Positions 23,498 through 35,701 of a DNA stretch of 58,914 bases are shown here, piece by piece. This stretch comes from Bondarzewia mesenterica. Its lineage: Eukaryota > Basidiomycota > Agaricomycetes > Russulales > Bondarzewiaceae. The stretch is from contig SGPL01000166.1 in NCBI GenBank assembly GCA_004802705.1, forward strand, positions 1-58,914, written 5' to 3'. The translations under genes and the position numbers were made by a program. A model generated the notes under the pieces. It worked only from the letters and a program-made list of their open reading frames with translations, searched no databases and was not told the DNA's origin. How positions within the stretch are numbered: the stretch's first letter is position 1; each line of letters opens with the position of its first letter.

Positions 23498-24461
23498 GAT
23501 GGTGGCGAATGAGCGATGCCTACGACTGGCGGTGAGCACATGCGCATAAACGAGGGCGTCCGTGCATACCTGGTGTCAACGATGCGATGGATAGGCGGCG
23601 TCTTGAGACAAAGTGTTCGATATGTGAGCAGTAGGGTGCACGGCTGGTGCAAACATTGTTGAGCTATAAAAACAAACCGGCCGGGGTCTCCCGAACCTTC
23701 CATCTCGCCGAGCAGAAAAAAAAATGGTATAAGAACATCCATCTTGGGTTGCGCAGCTGGCGCCGTTGGCTAACTTGAAGCTTGATGGTTCACGAAGAGA
23801 TGTTCGAAACTATGTGGTCGACCGGTGGGAGGAAAGCTATACAGTCTATTTCCATCCAACAGATTTCCGATGCGGAACGATGGTTTTGAGTCACGCACTA
23901 GCGCTCATTTGGCCTTCTCCCCTCCAACCGCCTCGACTCTTCCATACCACATCGTAACTTCCCGTCTCCCGCTTCGACGTCTGCAATGATAGATGATGAG
24001 CTACGGTGCAACCATTCAGTTCGGACTTGGAGATATGTCTGGGCATGGAGCGAGCGAGTTGTTCTGCAACCTGTGAGCGTTACACTCAGCCGCCGAGATG
24101 AGAACTTAGAAGCCTCACTTGCGATGTGACGCCCGTGCAAAGGCTCAGAGTCGTGACAACCCGTGACACGATGTGCCTTTGCCACACTGGACCCGCTGAA
24201 CGGCTCGCCGCCAGAGTTGCTTCCATTGGTGTTCGGCGCGGGTGTATTTTTGTCTCCGCCGCAATAATGCTCCAACTGTGAGGGCCACTGCTGTTCCCAG
24301 TATACTTACGTCCCTGCGCCGACTTGTAACTTCCGCAGTATCGAATGACCAACTTGAATATGCAGTTCTAGCGGTGCTCTACTTTTGGTATCAAAAATGC
24401 ATTATACTTATAAGTACTTCTTGAAGGCAGGATAATCCGATACCTGCGTGTTTCGTTCAAA
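23498..24461. promoter_or_regulatory. Divergent intergenic region with a TATA-like site
   Basis: The region separates the minus-strand alpha/beta hydrolase from the plus-strand flavoenzyme and holds no gene. TATAAG at 24,409-24,414, inside a palindromic TACTTATAAGTA, lies about 50 bp before the flavoenzyme ATG and could be its core promoter. A second TATAAAAA lies near 23,665. Shared control of the two genes is inference. Confidence 0.35.
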
Positions 24462-26134
24462 ATGTCTCTCAAACATGACCCCGACAATCAGATCGCGTCA
24501 CGTCCAGCATGGTCGTCCTATATGAACCAGGTCTATACTCGAAGAAACCCACCCAGTATTGGCTCCTATGACTTTGAAAGGCTAGAGACTAGGGCAAGCG
24601 ACGTAACTAAAGATTATCATGGTGCGTTCTTTATCTCCATGCAAACGGTCCTTCGCATTGTTCTTCGCGCGCGCGGTTTTCGCGGTGAAAATGAGGGCTA
24701 AGGCCTACAAATGGCTGATTCTGATCTATTGGACTACAAACACGTAGCCGCATTCAATTATGCCTTCGGCAACGCAGGATCAAGCTCGACGACCCGTGCA
24801 AATCGAAAAGCCCTTGATCAATGGTGCATCGTCCCACGCATGCTACGCGATGCCTCCAACCGATCTCTCGAGGTGAGCTTTCCTTCCCACATAGCTGCCG
24901 AATCGAATTTCCTGACGGTGCATGTCTCTATAGACCACGTTGTTCGGCGTAAAATACCCATCACCTCTGTTTGTCGCCCCAGTCGGGGTTCAAGCCATCC
25001 TGCATGTGGACGCCGAGCTGGCCACCGCTCGCGCAGCTGCGAAAGTGGGAGTACCGTTCATCATGAGCACCGCCAGCTCTCGTGCTCCTGAAGAAGTCGC
25101 GCAAGCCGGCGGTTCTGGTCCTCGATGGTTCCAGCTTTACTGGTGTGTCATAAATGCGCTGATCTCACACATCTTCTGAACATGGCGCAGGCCCAGCAGT
25201 GATGACGTCGCGCTCTCGCTGCTTTCGCGCATCAAGAAGCTAGGATTTTCCACGCTCGTCGTGACCCTGGATACAGTCCTTCTTGGTTGGCGGTGCCACG
25301 ACCTCGACACCGCTTATCTGCCGGCTTTACATGGTCTTGGCACGCAGGTCGGCCTGTCCGATCCTGTGTTCATGGCGCGTCAAGGTCTTCAGCCTCGCTT
25401 TGACCATCCCGCGTTTCCCTTTGATCCTGATGCCCTAGACAAACTGCGTGCGTCGGGGGATGAGAAGGAACTGCAGGCCATCCAGATTGGCAGGGAATGG
25501 ATAAAGGAGATAAGTTCCGGATCGTTCAAGACCTGGGATTACATTTCATTTCTGCGGAAACACTGGGATGGGCCGATCGTGCTCAAAGGTATACTGTGTG
25601 TCGAAGATGCTCATAACGCGATCGATTCTGGTGTAGATGGGATAGTCGTGTCCAATCATGGTGAGACCGTTACTTTCTAATTTCGCAATGTTCAAACCAT
25701 CATTCTTTACCAGGTGGGAGGCAGGTTGACGGCGCGATCCCATCTTTTGTTGCGCTGCAGCGCATCATGCAGTCTAAACGCGTCCTAGGTGCTCAAAACT
25801 CCGGTCGATTCACCGTGTTGTTTGATTCTGGAATTCGCACCGGAAGCGACATTCTCAAAGCGATAGCGATGGGTGCGCAAGGAGTCCTAGGTGCGCTTTC
25901 TTCTATTCTTATCATCCCCCCCCCCCTTATTCTGTATTCGATTCGCGACATGCAGTAGCACGCCCGTATCTGTACGGTCTTGCAATCAGCGGCGAGCAGG
26001 GGGTGGAAGAGGTCTTGCGAGGATTGCTCGCTGATATGGAGATCACGATGGGTCTGAGTGGATACAGGAGCATCGAGGAGATCTGTGGAAAGTACGAGGA
26101 GATCCTGTACAAGTTAGATGCCGGTCTGTTCTAA
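24462..26134 (+). CDS. FMN-dependent 2-hydroxy-acid oxidase/dehydrogenase
   Basis: Six exons (24462-24621, 24748-24872, 24934-25142, 25191-25660, 25714-25890, 25956-26134) give 439 residues without frame breaks. Family marks in order: FNYAFGNAG, YPSPLFVAPVGVQ (FMN-binding start of the TIM barrel), MSTASSRAPEEVA, WFQLYW, VVTLDT, PIVLKGI (the Lys contacting FMN), SNHGGRQVDG (active-site His and substrate-binding Arg), FDSGIRTGSDILKA and LVARPYLYG. The enzyme oxidises an L-2-hydroxy acid to the 2-oxo acid with FMN as cofactor. There is no cytochrome b5 domain, so it resembles glycolate/lactate oxidase-type members rather than flavocytochrome b2. There is no targeting signal. Its position beside a hydrolase and methyltransferases suggests a role in a small-molecule pathway, but primary lactate metabolism is also possible. 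Confidence 0.9.
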
Positions 26135-26475
26135 CGCAATGAAACATCTCGTTCGTCCAATGTAGAGTAGGTACGTATTTGCACCGCTGCGTTCAACAAT
26201 TTATCAGCTTCCAGTGACGGCTCTTCCGCAAGTTGGCTCTGCAGTCGGGGATGGGGTGTATAGACCACGCTATCTCTATGGGAACTTCTCGTCGACCTTG
26301 TCCGCTTTCGGAGCACTGTTGCCCGTCTTCTCGTTCTTGCCTATCTTCACTGGCACGCACGTTTCATGCACAATCTCTGCAAAATAGCAGGACATACGGC
26401 GTATACATCTCTTTCACCTTCCCGCACGATCTTCATAAACGCAGGCGTGTACGTCTTAAAACATGAATATACATC
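26135..26475. other. Short convergent intergenic region
   Basis: It lies between the stop codons of the plus-strand flavoenzyme and the minus-strand methyltransferase-like gene. Nothing else was seen. Confidence 0.4.
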
Positions 26476-27327
26476 TTAAAAAATACCGGGGATGAGCCTC
26501 TTGGGTGTCTTCTTCTCCCACTGCATCCATTCATCCCCAAAGCGATCCTTCATAAACTTGTCCTCCGTCATGGTCCTCCTGACCACAGTCGCTGCGGTTA
26601 AAATCATGATGCCCACAGACAACGTGAAGTAAGATTTTCCCAAGACAGTATTCAACCATCCACACTCCCTTAGCCAAGAGCCCTGACTCCACTGTATCAT
26701 GGCCTCGCTCATCATTAGCAAGATGAGCCCGGTGTAGGCTGGATGGCGGACGAAAGCATAAGGACCATCGGTTATCAGGCGATGGCCGCTGCGGAGGGAA
26801 AGGTGGAAAGTGAGCAGACGGCCCATGGTGCGGAAGCATGCAAAGCGCAGCTGTGAGCTGCCGAGGGCAAGTGCGGATCCGAGAAGGAAAGACGGCGTGA
26901 TATTGATACGAGAAACACCGCGGCTGTCAGGTTGGGCAAAGGTGGAGAAAATGTGTTGGGAAAGCGTGTGATCGGGAGCGTTGTGTGCAAGAATGAGCGA
27001 GGCCTCGATGAGACAGCTCACAGCATGGGTGATCTGTTGGAAGCGTGAACCGTAAGTCAGTAGTCGGTAACTGTGATGGCTCCTGTCCGAAAGGAAGTGT
27101 GAGTTACCTTGAGAAAAGCTGCGATCTGCTCTGCCCATTGCCCGAAAACTCTCTCGATGCCCGTTGGTTTGACCTTCTCATCCCGGTTTGGGGATCCTGG
27201 AACGTATTTGACATTAGAATTGAAGCCCCTGGATTACTCTAGTTCATGCGAACGTACCCGGAGGTGTATAAGCCTTCCAAAGAATGGGAGCCACGGCTAG
27301 AAGGATGGGCAGCTTTTGCAAGGACAT
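26476..27327 (-). CDS. Isoprenylcysteine carboxyl methyltransferase (ICMT)-family membrane protein
   Basis: Three exons (27327-27258, 27196-27108, 27033-26476) give 238 residues. The N-terminus MSLQKLPILLAVAPILW is hydrophobic, and further membrane segments follow in the last exon (for example SFLLGSALALG and LILLMMSEAMI). The family signature is LITDGPYAFVRHPAYTG, with the conserved HPxY, followed by DEWMQWEKKTPKRLIPG near the C-terminus. ICMT enzymes methylate the carboxyl group of prenylated cysteine at the ER membrane using SAM. Basidiomycetes have many ICMT-like paralogs of unproved substrate, some in natural-product loci. All introns are GT-AG and of normal length. Which substrate this copy uses cannot be told from sequence. 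Confidence 0.85.
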
Positions 27328-28739
27328 GCCGCAGGGGTTTGGACGAGAAATACTAGTCAGTCCTACGTGCAGCTCAGGCTCTCAGTAAACAGTACCGAGT
27401 CGACTTTATAAATGTTCTCAAGCATGTTCTCCCGGACATAGTGAAGCGCTATTCTTGACACTGTTACATGATGGTCCCACCGTATAGCCTTCACGTTCGC
27501 GGGTGAGACGGCCGTCCCGTTCTGAGTCGAGAGTTTGTGACAACCATGTGCTACCTGGCTCCTATCAGAACATTAGAACGATCTTTGACGGCGGTCACAC
27601 CATCGTTGCCTGAACTCAGCTTGACTTGGGGGGCATGAGCGTCATTCCAAACTTGCTTGGCCCAGATAAGATTCCGAGTCGTCCAGCAGCGTCCAGCGCC
27701 ACGATGATGACATGGTTCTCGGGGTCTATTCCTCGATAAAGCAGTATGAACGTACTATTTCGAAGCGAAGACCGAGGGCTAGGCTTTTGTAGTATATTTG
27801 ACGCCGGTCCATTTCGGAATTGTCCGAGTAAAGGAAGACGCGCTGCATCTGAGCATATTCAAGTCTACGCACCCCATTTCACTGATTGATCATGCGCCAG
27901 ATGTGTGATGCCACAGATACATGTATGAAACCGGTGAGTACATTACTGTTCCCACTGCCAAACGAGATTAACATGTTGTTTTTGTTAGGCCGGAGTCGTT
28001 ACCTTTGGCTTCAAGGCGTCAGGCAAGTTGTGACTGAGATTACACATGTGCACGATGGCTCACGCGTTCACGTTCGCTCCCAATTCTCTAAAAGGCAACT
28101 ACGGTCCTCACGATCCAGCGAAGCAACATTCAGACACCACCGGCGCCGGGCGAACCGCACGCCGCAGGCGTCTCAATAGGATTCTAATCTCACTAGCACT
28201 CCAAGTCCAAACACAAGTGAAAGCCGCTCCAAGCACGATGCACAGGCAAGAATCTTCTTTTTCTCATGTTGCGGCGTCTTTTCTGCCCACCTTGGGTTTC
28301 TGCTTACTTTGGGTCTTGACAATGGATTCCAAGCACTTTCCAGACTCAGACGACATCAAAATGTCTTATCGATTTATTTCTGTTCCTGTGTCTGTGTGGG
28401 AGCTATGAGTGCTGCAAGGAAACTTCTCGCGTTAGCAGTTCACTAGCGAGCTAAACGCCCACTCCGCAAAACGCGTCTACCATCTATATCTTGAGATCTA
28501 GCTTGCTGTAATAATCCTTCTTAATCTGTTCGGGATGAATACAGCTATGTACTGAGAGTTGGGCAATTTCTATGACATCCGCATAGTGGGCAATCGTAAG
28601 CACTGTTCAAAAATCGATGGCATCCTTCGTCACTTTGGATTCCTGCACTCCAATATCGGATTCGTAAGTACAGAGATTCAGTATCACTCAAACTCGAAGA
28701 ACATATATGAAGTCCTTCTTCCAATCAACACTGAGGTCC
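27328..28739. other. 1.4-kb stretch without a recognised gene
   Basis: Around 27,886-28,050 on the plus strand an open piece with a GTGAGT...TTGTTAG intron would read MKPAGVVTFGFKASG, but it soon meets stops and no family is recognised. Otherwise nothing was seen. Confidence 0.35.
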
Positions 28740-30619
28740 TTACATCTCAGCTTCAAATTCCACCAGACCCGTCTCCAAGAAATCCCATACTTTGACGATG
28801 CGTAAACCCGCCCGCACTCTGTGACAATAAAATTTGCACGATGGTCTGCAACCTGATAGGCTATGTACGTACCCCAAGTCTTTGAACTCGTCAAGCGTCC
28901 TTTCGCCAGCATTCAGAAGAATGAGCATATTGACATCTTGGAGATACGACCGAATGCTTCCAAAGCCATAGTTTGGCAGCAGGGGTCTCGGAGCCTGGGA
29001 GACGCAGTTCCCGTCAGATATCAGCCAAGGAGACGAATGCAGCACACACCGCTTCGGCCCCGTAGTTGTGATCAAGAGATGCGGTACCGAAGACGTTAGG
29101 GAGAAGGATGTATTCATCTAGAAGGGAGTACATTGGAGTCGGAAAAGTCAGGTTACGATCCAACGACGCACGGATGAGGATACGGCTGCCCGGCTTCATG
29201 GCCTCTCGGACATTCCTCAGGATCCTAACACAGTCGTCGGCCGGCCAATCGTGAATTATTTGGCGTATCTATGCCTTCGTCAGCGTATTTTCGAGCACGA
29301 CTGACATGCAGACACAGACATAATAGATGTCCTGGTTTCTCACCGGCGATTCTCGCAAAAAGTCGAACGGAATGAACTCGATGCGCTTTTCTTCAATAGC
29401 GACTGGGTAGTCCTTCCTCCAGAGCTAAAATATGATGGTATTCAGGAGAGTACACCGAGATGTTAGGCACTGTCAAAACCTGTCTGGCTTGCTCTAAAAC
29501 ATCCGGGAGGTCTTGCAAGGTCAGATGAAGGTTTGAATACGCCTTTGCCAGCTCAATCGACACTGTTCCCGTGCCGCCTCCAACGTCGCACACCGTTGTA
29601 TCTTGAGGGAGGTTCGCCCACGGGTATTCTATGGAGAATCGGACAGGATACCAGTGAAGGAAGTTTACGACATACGTTTGACCACCGCTCCATGGCCTAA
29701 TATATATGAGATGCCTACCATCGAACGCTGAAATCGCTTAAAAATATTTCAGTCCGGTGCCTGCTGCAGGAATATATATGTATTTTTACCTCACTGGATT
29801 CAGGCTAGCATGTCGATCATCAGTGGATGCTGTTCTCAACGCTTTAATGGACCTACGTGGTCGCCGAGCCAGTCGAACATCGTGCCGTTAGGGATATCGT
29901 CCTTGATGCCGTATGCGAATGATGACCGACGCGCATCGAATGAGGCACCATATTCGGGATCTATTAATGTATCGTAGAGATGAGACACGGCGATGTCGTT
30001 GAACTCGTTAGTTCTGTTCTTGACCAGCGCAGAGAGTGGATTGTCCTGAAGCAGCGTTGCTGAGATGGGATTGTTGGCAAAGACACTGGGTGAGGCTATG
30101 AGACTGCGTTAGGAGAGCATTGTGAGACTACTACGAGGTCGCTTATACTTTCTCTGAAGCAATGCGTGGCGGCGAGCTTGCGCATGATACTCATCAGCTT
30201 TTCCTTCTGTAGATTGGTAATTTCGGCTATCTCTTGAATGTGCATTCCTTCTGGACGATCGCCGATCACATCCGCTATGTTCGCGTTCACAACGACGCGG
30301 AGGCAGGCTACGTCGACCGTGGCCAAAGAGCGCTATCAAAAAATATTCCAGCTCTGAATCGAATGATGACAGGGTGACTCACGGTGAACATGGTGAGGGC
30401 AGGGGGGGTCAGCGTGGTGCAGAGCTGGTGGCATGCGCCATCGAGCACGCGAAGAGCTTTCTTCAAAGCAGTCGTGTCTTCAGGCAGCTGCGACTCTGCC
30501 GTCGTCTTGAGAGAGGGAATGTCGCATCCAGCGAGCTCATACTGATGGATTGCGTCTTCGGTGGCGGATGTGATCAGGGATAGAAGGCTATGCAGCTCAT
30601 CTTTACGACTAGTGCTCAT
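28740..30619 (-). CDS. SAM-dependent O-methyltransferase, COMT type
   Basis: Ten exons (30619-30383, 30332-30149, 30095-29857, 29804-29790, 29736-29676, 29628-29480, 29424-29320, 29268-29050, 28994-28873, 28818-28740) give 469 residues with all phases agreeing; exon 4 is only 15 nt. The N-terminal helical part includes GMHIQEIAEITN, the winged-helix dimerisation region. The SAM site is VCDVGGGTGTVSIELAK, followed by LQDLPDVLEQAR and IPFDF. RQIIHDWPADDC carries the catalytic His of this family, and the C-terminal ERTLDEFKDLG and VKVWDFLETGLVEFE are family marks. Such enzymes methylate a phenolic or enolic hydroxyl of a small aromatic substrate. The gene lies between the ICMT-like gene and the decarboxylase on the same strand and is likely part of the same pathway (inference). 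Confidence 0.92.
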
Positions 30620-32100
30620 GGCGAAACCTCACGAAAGCGATACTGCATTCGACCTGAAAGCGGCAGCGAGTGCTATATGAGGCCTAAGGCCTAAATATGA
30701 CTACCCCTCATGGACCAGTGATTCCAGGCATCTGCTCATCGATCTTCCGACGGGTTCGGTGAAGAAACCTGTCTTCCAGCTGTCACAAGGGACTATGTAG
30801 ATGATTAGAAATTCATACCTCCCAGCACCGCCGATCAAGCGCTTGCAAGTCTATGAGCATCCCCGCCTCTCTCCAATTCATTCGTCCGGCTGTTTCTTGG
30901 GAGCCCAACTGGGGCCAACTGGGGCCCGCCGCCTGTGAGCGAGGGACTGAATGGTTGTAATTGGAAGACACCCTTGATGTGTGCCAATGGAAACAGAGAT
31001 TGAATGGATTTGGAAGACCCCGATACTACATACTCGAGCGGTAGTTCGAACCAGAAGCCAGTGTGGAGGAGACACCGGATCTTTCCTGCGCGCCACTACA
31101 GTCGCATGTAGTGGATCAAGTCTCTGAAGAGCCCGGTCTGCGGTGCCTTGCCATGAAACTCCGACGAGATGGCTGCGGTCGGCCGCAAAGCCGGAGTTTC
31201 GAACAACGTAATTTTCGTTATCTGCTGCATGCTGTGGCAGCACTGAGCTCGAGAATGGTATTCTGAAATGGCAATCTGGGCTAACTTACAGGTGTACTAA
31301 CACCCGATCGATGCGAAATTCTGATCTTTGGCCAAATTCAGCAACGTGAAACGCTCAACGACTGCCCGTAGTGTCTGCCCGTTCATCTTAACCCCGTGGA
31401 GCAGGGCGCTCGTAGAAGTCTAGGAGCAGCGCATTCCATATCACTTCGGTAACACTTCAAACTCGATGCGCATCCGACGAGGAGGTATGTGGATCGTGTG
31501 CAAACGCACGATGATCTCGGCCAACCATCATGCCTCAGAGGATATCAGTAACTGATCACTGTAAACTTTTTTTCACACCTCCCCACTGGCTATTTTCGTA
31601 CTCGAATCTTTCATCAGATGATACTGACCAGCTGAATTCGCTTAGCTTCTTCCTCATATGGCCACGTCTGACATTTCGAGTTTATGAGGAGAAGTTGTTC
31701 GGTAGTTGTTCGGGTGCGGTCCCATTGAGATATTCTCAACCACCCTCTTCCAATGCACGTATCTGTCCATCTGCCATCTTCTCCCTCCCTTCAATTTTCA
31801 TCCCTACAGTTTTGTCATGGAAGCCGGCCACAGCCGACAATCGCACTCTGCTGTGATCGTGGACTGGTGCTACATATAGTGGACAAGCAGTTGATATATG
31901 TGACATGAGATAGGAAGCACCGCTCGATTTTTTCCTTCGTGAGACGGGGGACATAGCCTAATTTGTACGAGGCTGAATGGTAGCAAACTCAGACTCTACC
32001 TGAGTCATGCACAAATCGTACCTGCAGGCCACCACGAGCTCATTCCCACCTAGTCTCTACAGACAACGGCCAATCTACAAGACATCATCGGCACTGTTTA
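30620..32100. other. 1.5-kb stretch without a recognised gene
   Basis: Short frames only. This is the 5' flank of the O-methyltransferase and the 3' flank of the decarboxylase gene. No repeat or RNA gene was recognised. Confidence 0.35.
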
Positions 32101-35100
32101 TCACCTCTTCGCTTTCTGAAGGCGCTCGTTCACCAGTTCCTTCCACTGCCGCCTGTCAACCCAACTCGTTTGTCCTGGAGAGTGGTAAAAACTATGCGGT
32201 ACGGCGTCCGCGGAATGCTCGTTGTTCAGTCCAACACTATCCACGAACACATCATTCCCAAGTGTGAGAACTCCCGTCGCCACCAGGTCCTTCACGTCCT
32301 TCAGATCCAGAGGCCCATCGAGGTCATTGGGGTAAGGATCTTTGTAGATGTACACAAGAAGATGTTGGTCTTTTTTTGAAGAAAAAAATATTCGTTCTGA
32401 AGGACCTGCGAGGTGGGAAGGAACGGCTGCATGCTTCGCTCGTGCAAGCCCTCAGCATAAAGAATCAAGCCCTTCTGGAGATCGTCCGAAATAAGGACGG
32501 GGTCGGTGGAGAGAGCTACATTAGCTGCAGAAAGTTGGATGTTGGGTGCACGAAGGAGCATGTGATCGATATGCTGTTCATCGGGGGTCCCATAGAGGTA
32601 GAAGGGCATGATTGAGTCGGGATAATCAACGGCAAGGTGCTTCGTATCAAGCGGGCGGTATTTCACGACTTCAATATTTGTCACTTCGACGACGTATGAC
32701 CTACAATAAGTAGAGAAAAGGTCAGCGGTAGTATGGCAGACTGCACAGATAGCTAGAGTGTGATTCACCCTGCGGTATCCATAATGCACCCTTGAAAAGA
32801 CCCTCGAGACAAGAGGTTATCTAATGTGTCTGGAGTCGTGGTTCGTAGGATACAGGAAGTCGACGGATCACGAATGAAATCTCTGAAAGAAACATTTCCA
32901 GACACAACGAGCTGATACCGACGACTGGCACGATGAAAACAGGGGAGATGCACGAGGTACAGCTTGTCCCGACCTTGGATCAAGAACTCATGAGTGTCTT
33001 TGAGCTCGCCACGGAGCCGAACCACCTGTAACCGCGAGCAAAGTCACGCGTCAGTCACTCTGCCACTCAGAGTCAAGATGCCCACAAAATCAAAAGTGAT
33101 GATGAAATGACAACGATACCTTGAGTTCCTGTTTTAGTACATTCCGGAAGTTGTCCGCCAGCTCCTGCACAAAATTCCCGGAAGTCGAGAAGGGCGACAT
33201 AACGACGTTCCTCAGTACAAACAGGTCCTGGTTTCCCCTGAGCCCTAGTCGGTTCTTGAAATGCGTTGCACAATCCTTGTAGTCGCTCTGCGCAAAGACA
33301 GTAGACGTGATGTAGAAATTGATTTTGCGTGGGTCTCGGTCTCGGGAAGTAAATGAAAGGCGTTCGAAGATGCGCTGGTTCAGGTAATTCGCCTCGTCGA
33401 CGTCGGTATTAAGTCGTCCGTTGGAATCGTAGAAATTACAGGCGAACGCGTTAACGTTCAGATCGGATCCAAGTCTATTTAGCAGCTCCATAGCATCGTT
33501 ATCCTTGACGAGCTCCTGGTTCTCCTTGGTCAGGATGTTGTTGCGAATCCACTCCCTCTGTGCCTCTATCTCCACATCAGAGGCATTCGGTGTGTCGCAT
33601 TCAATCGGGAGGGGATTGAACGGAATGACGACGTAGTCATTTTCCTTCGACATGGCGGCCCAGTGACAAGCAAACTAAGGGGTGCAACAGCCACAACGGC
33701 GATACACATCAAGGTCTGGCCGATCGGACTACGACACCGCGACTTACCCGGCGGCAAGTAAAGGAGGCCTCTCCCAGGATGGCGCCGTACCACTGCCAGT
33801 GGTCACCTTCCGGACTGGGATTGAGGCCAATTACTCTGTGGGAAAGCCAAACTGCGGCGGCGGCGGCGCCGGGCTTACTTTACATGAGAGATAGTCAGTG
33901 AGTTCTTTGAAAGCTTTGAGATGATCATAGGCAGTTCGTACCTTCCTTCCACGCCATAAATTCCGATACTTTCACCCTCTGCATGATGCAAATACGGCGC
34001 CGTCCAGGTCAACAGAAATCTCATACGCCCATCTCGATAGCACAAGCCACCTGCAGGATAGGGGATATATCCGGATTTATGCGGATCGATGGTGATGGAG
34101 TCCGCAAACCTTAGATGGGCTAGCTGGACAGCTGTTGTCCTGCGTAGGCCAACATGAGCAACATAATCACGATTCGAGTGGGTCTGCTTAGGCGAGGGAC
34201 TCTCCATATGTATATCGAACTTCGGGAGCATGGTCGCGAAGTATCCGCCCCAGGCAGCGTCGGCATGAACGAGAAAAGATAGGCCCTTGTGCTGAGACTG
34301 GAATTCGCCTCGGAGCCGAAGGATTTCATCGAGGGAATCGACAGCGCCCTCTTCCGTTGTACCGATGATGGCGACGACGGCATAAACAGCCTGTCGACGG
34401 TCCATTCTCTCCTGCAATCGGTCTCGCAGGTCCTGGATATTTATGCGAGCATCATGGTCGACAGGGATCCCCACGACGTTGTCAGAGCCAATACCAGAGA
34501 TTGCAATGAAGTGAATAAAGGTCTCAGAAACAAGGGGATGAACATGGCTACAGACGCACCTGCGCATTTCGGCCAAGAGTAATATTTCGTGTTTGACAAG
34601 AGCAGCTGAGGCGTTTGAGTAACACCCCATGCTGCCTCCAACGCATCCTTACTGACAGATTGGATGCTATATTGGCTCATGATCCTTTCCAAGAAAGTCG
34701 GCGAAATATTGTACCGGGTGTAGAGTCGATGAGGAATGTCAAGTATGGTCGATGCTTTCAAGTTCAGCAAGTCCCAAGAATCCGCATCTTTGAGCAATAT
34801 CGTATCACCGTTGCAAAGCTCGATGACGAACGAATTCGAAACGAAGGCCAGCGGCGCGCCATCTTTCATTGCATCTCGCAAAGAAAGCGGGTAGAATTTC
34901 AGGTTTCGGGCTGTGCCATATCGTGAGCCATTGATGACACGTTGAGACTACGTTATGATGAAAACTCACCTGCCCTGCGCGTATCATCGCGAGTGGAAAC
35001 GTGATAGAAAATGAGCAATATCACAGAAAGAACCGGGACCATCAATATCTCACCAGATGGCTTCCAAATTTGCCACAGTTCCGTCGCAAGTGATGTGACC

Positions 35101-35701
35101 CCAGGACCTTGCCAGGTCCGTACCATCACCATACGCAGCACGATTTGGATAGCCAAGCATGTCACATAGCTGTTCTCCGACCTCGATTTCGAGGCAAGTG
35201 GTAATGGGACTGGACTCGAAGACAACATTGTTCGGATTGAGCATCATGGTTGACATATAACCAAGAATTCCGGGAAGCGTAACGTCAGTCGACATATGTC
35301 CGCTGTATCGCGGCGAAAAGAATGGGACAGATTTTTCGTTGAGAAGATCACTGAGCTTGTCGAGCTCCTTCTCGAGGCTCTTCTTCATGGTGCGGAAAGC
35401 ATGGGAAGATTGGATTTCCACTCCTATAAACTGCTGAGGATAAGACATGGTATGAGAAATTCTGAGCTACCACAACTCAGACAGAACCTACAGGGTCGTC
35501 GGGGAAATAACTCTCTCTGACTAGCCTTTGCTTCTTCAGCACGGAGATGATGAAGTCCTTCAGCATATCAAAATTCTCAGCCTTGGGACCAAGAAAGAGA
35601 GCTGACACTCTCTCGTGATCTTCGTTGGAGGAAATGCGATGTTGTTGAGGAATGCGATGTGGAATCGGAGGGGACATTGAACGGAAGATCGAAGAGGACA
35701 C
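32101..35701 (-). CDS. Non-canonical aromatic L-amino-acid decarboxylase, PLP-dependent, with C-terminal appendage; possibly damaged
   Basis: Exons run from 35701-35492, 35430-35054, a 5-nt exon 34974-34970, 34910-34560, about 34501-33942, 33877-33748, 33674-33120, 33025-32769 and 32700 to 32101, about 1,000 residues. Group II decarboxylase marks: FSPRYSGHMSTD, ITCDGTVANLE, HADAAWGGYFATM and DPHKSGYIPYPAGG (PLP-binding Lys). After the catalytic domain comes a ~400-residue appendage (FYLYGTPDEQHIDHMLLRAP, LTLGNDVFVDSVGLN). This layout is that of the mushroom ncAAAD enzymes described from Psilocybe, which carry a calcium-responsive appendage and decarboxylate Trp, Phe or Tyr. Two oddities: the intron after 34560 has no AG where the next exon should begin (about 34502), and near 32,370-32,390 the frame must shift inside adjacent T7 and A7 runs. 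The gene may be a recent pseudogene or carry assembly errors. Confidence 0.8.

Noticed and set aside
29393..29593. Frame break in the O-methyltransferase after LEQARQ
   Set aside because: A GTTTTG...TTTTAG intron restores LWRKDYPVAIEE in frame; the gene is intact.
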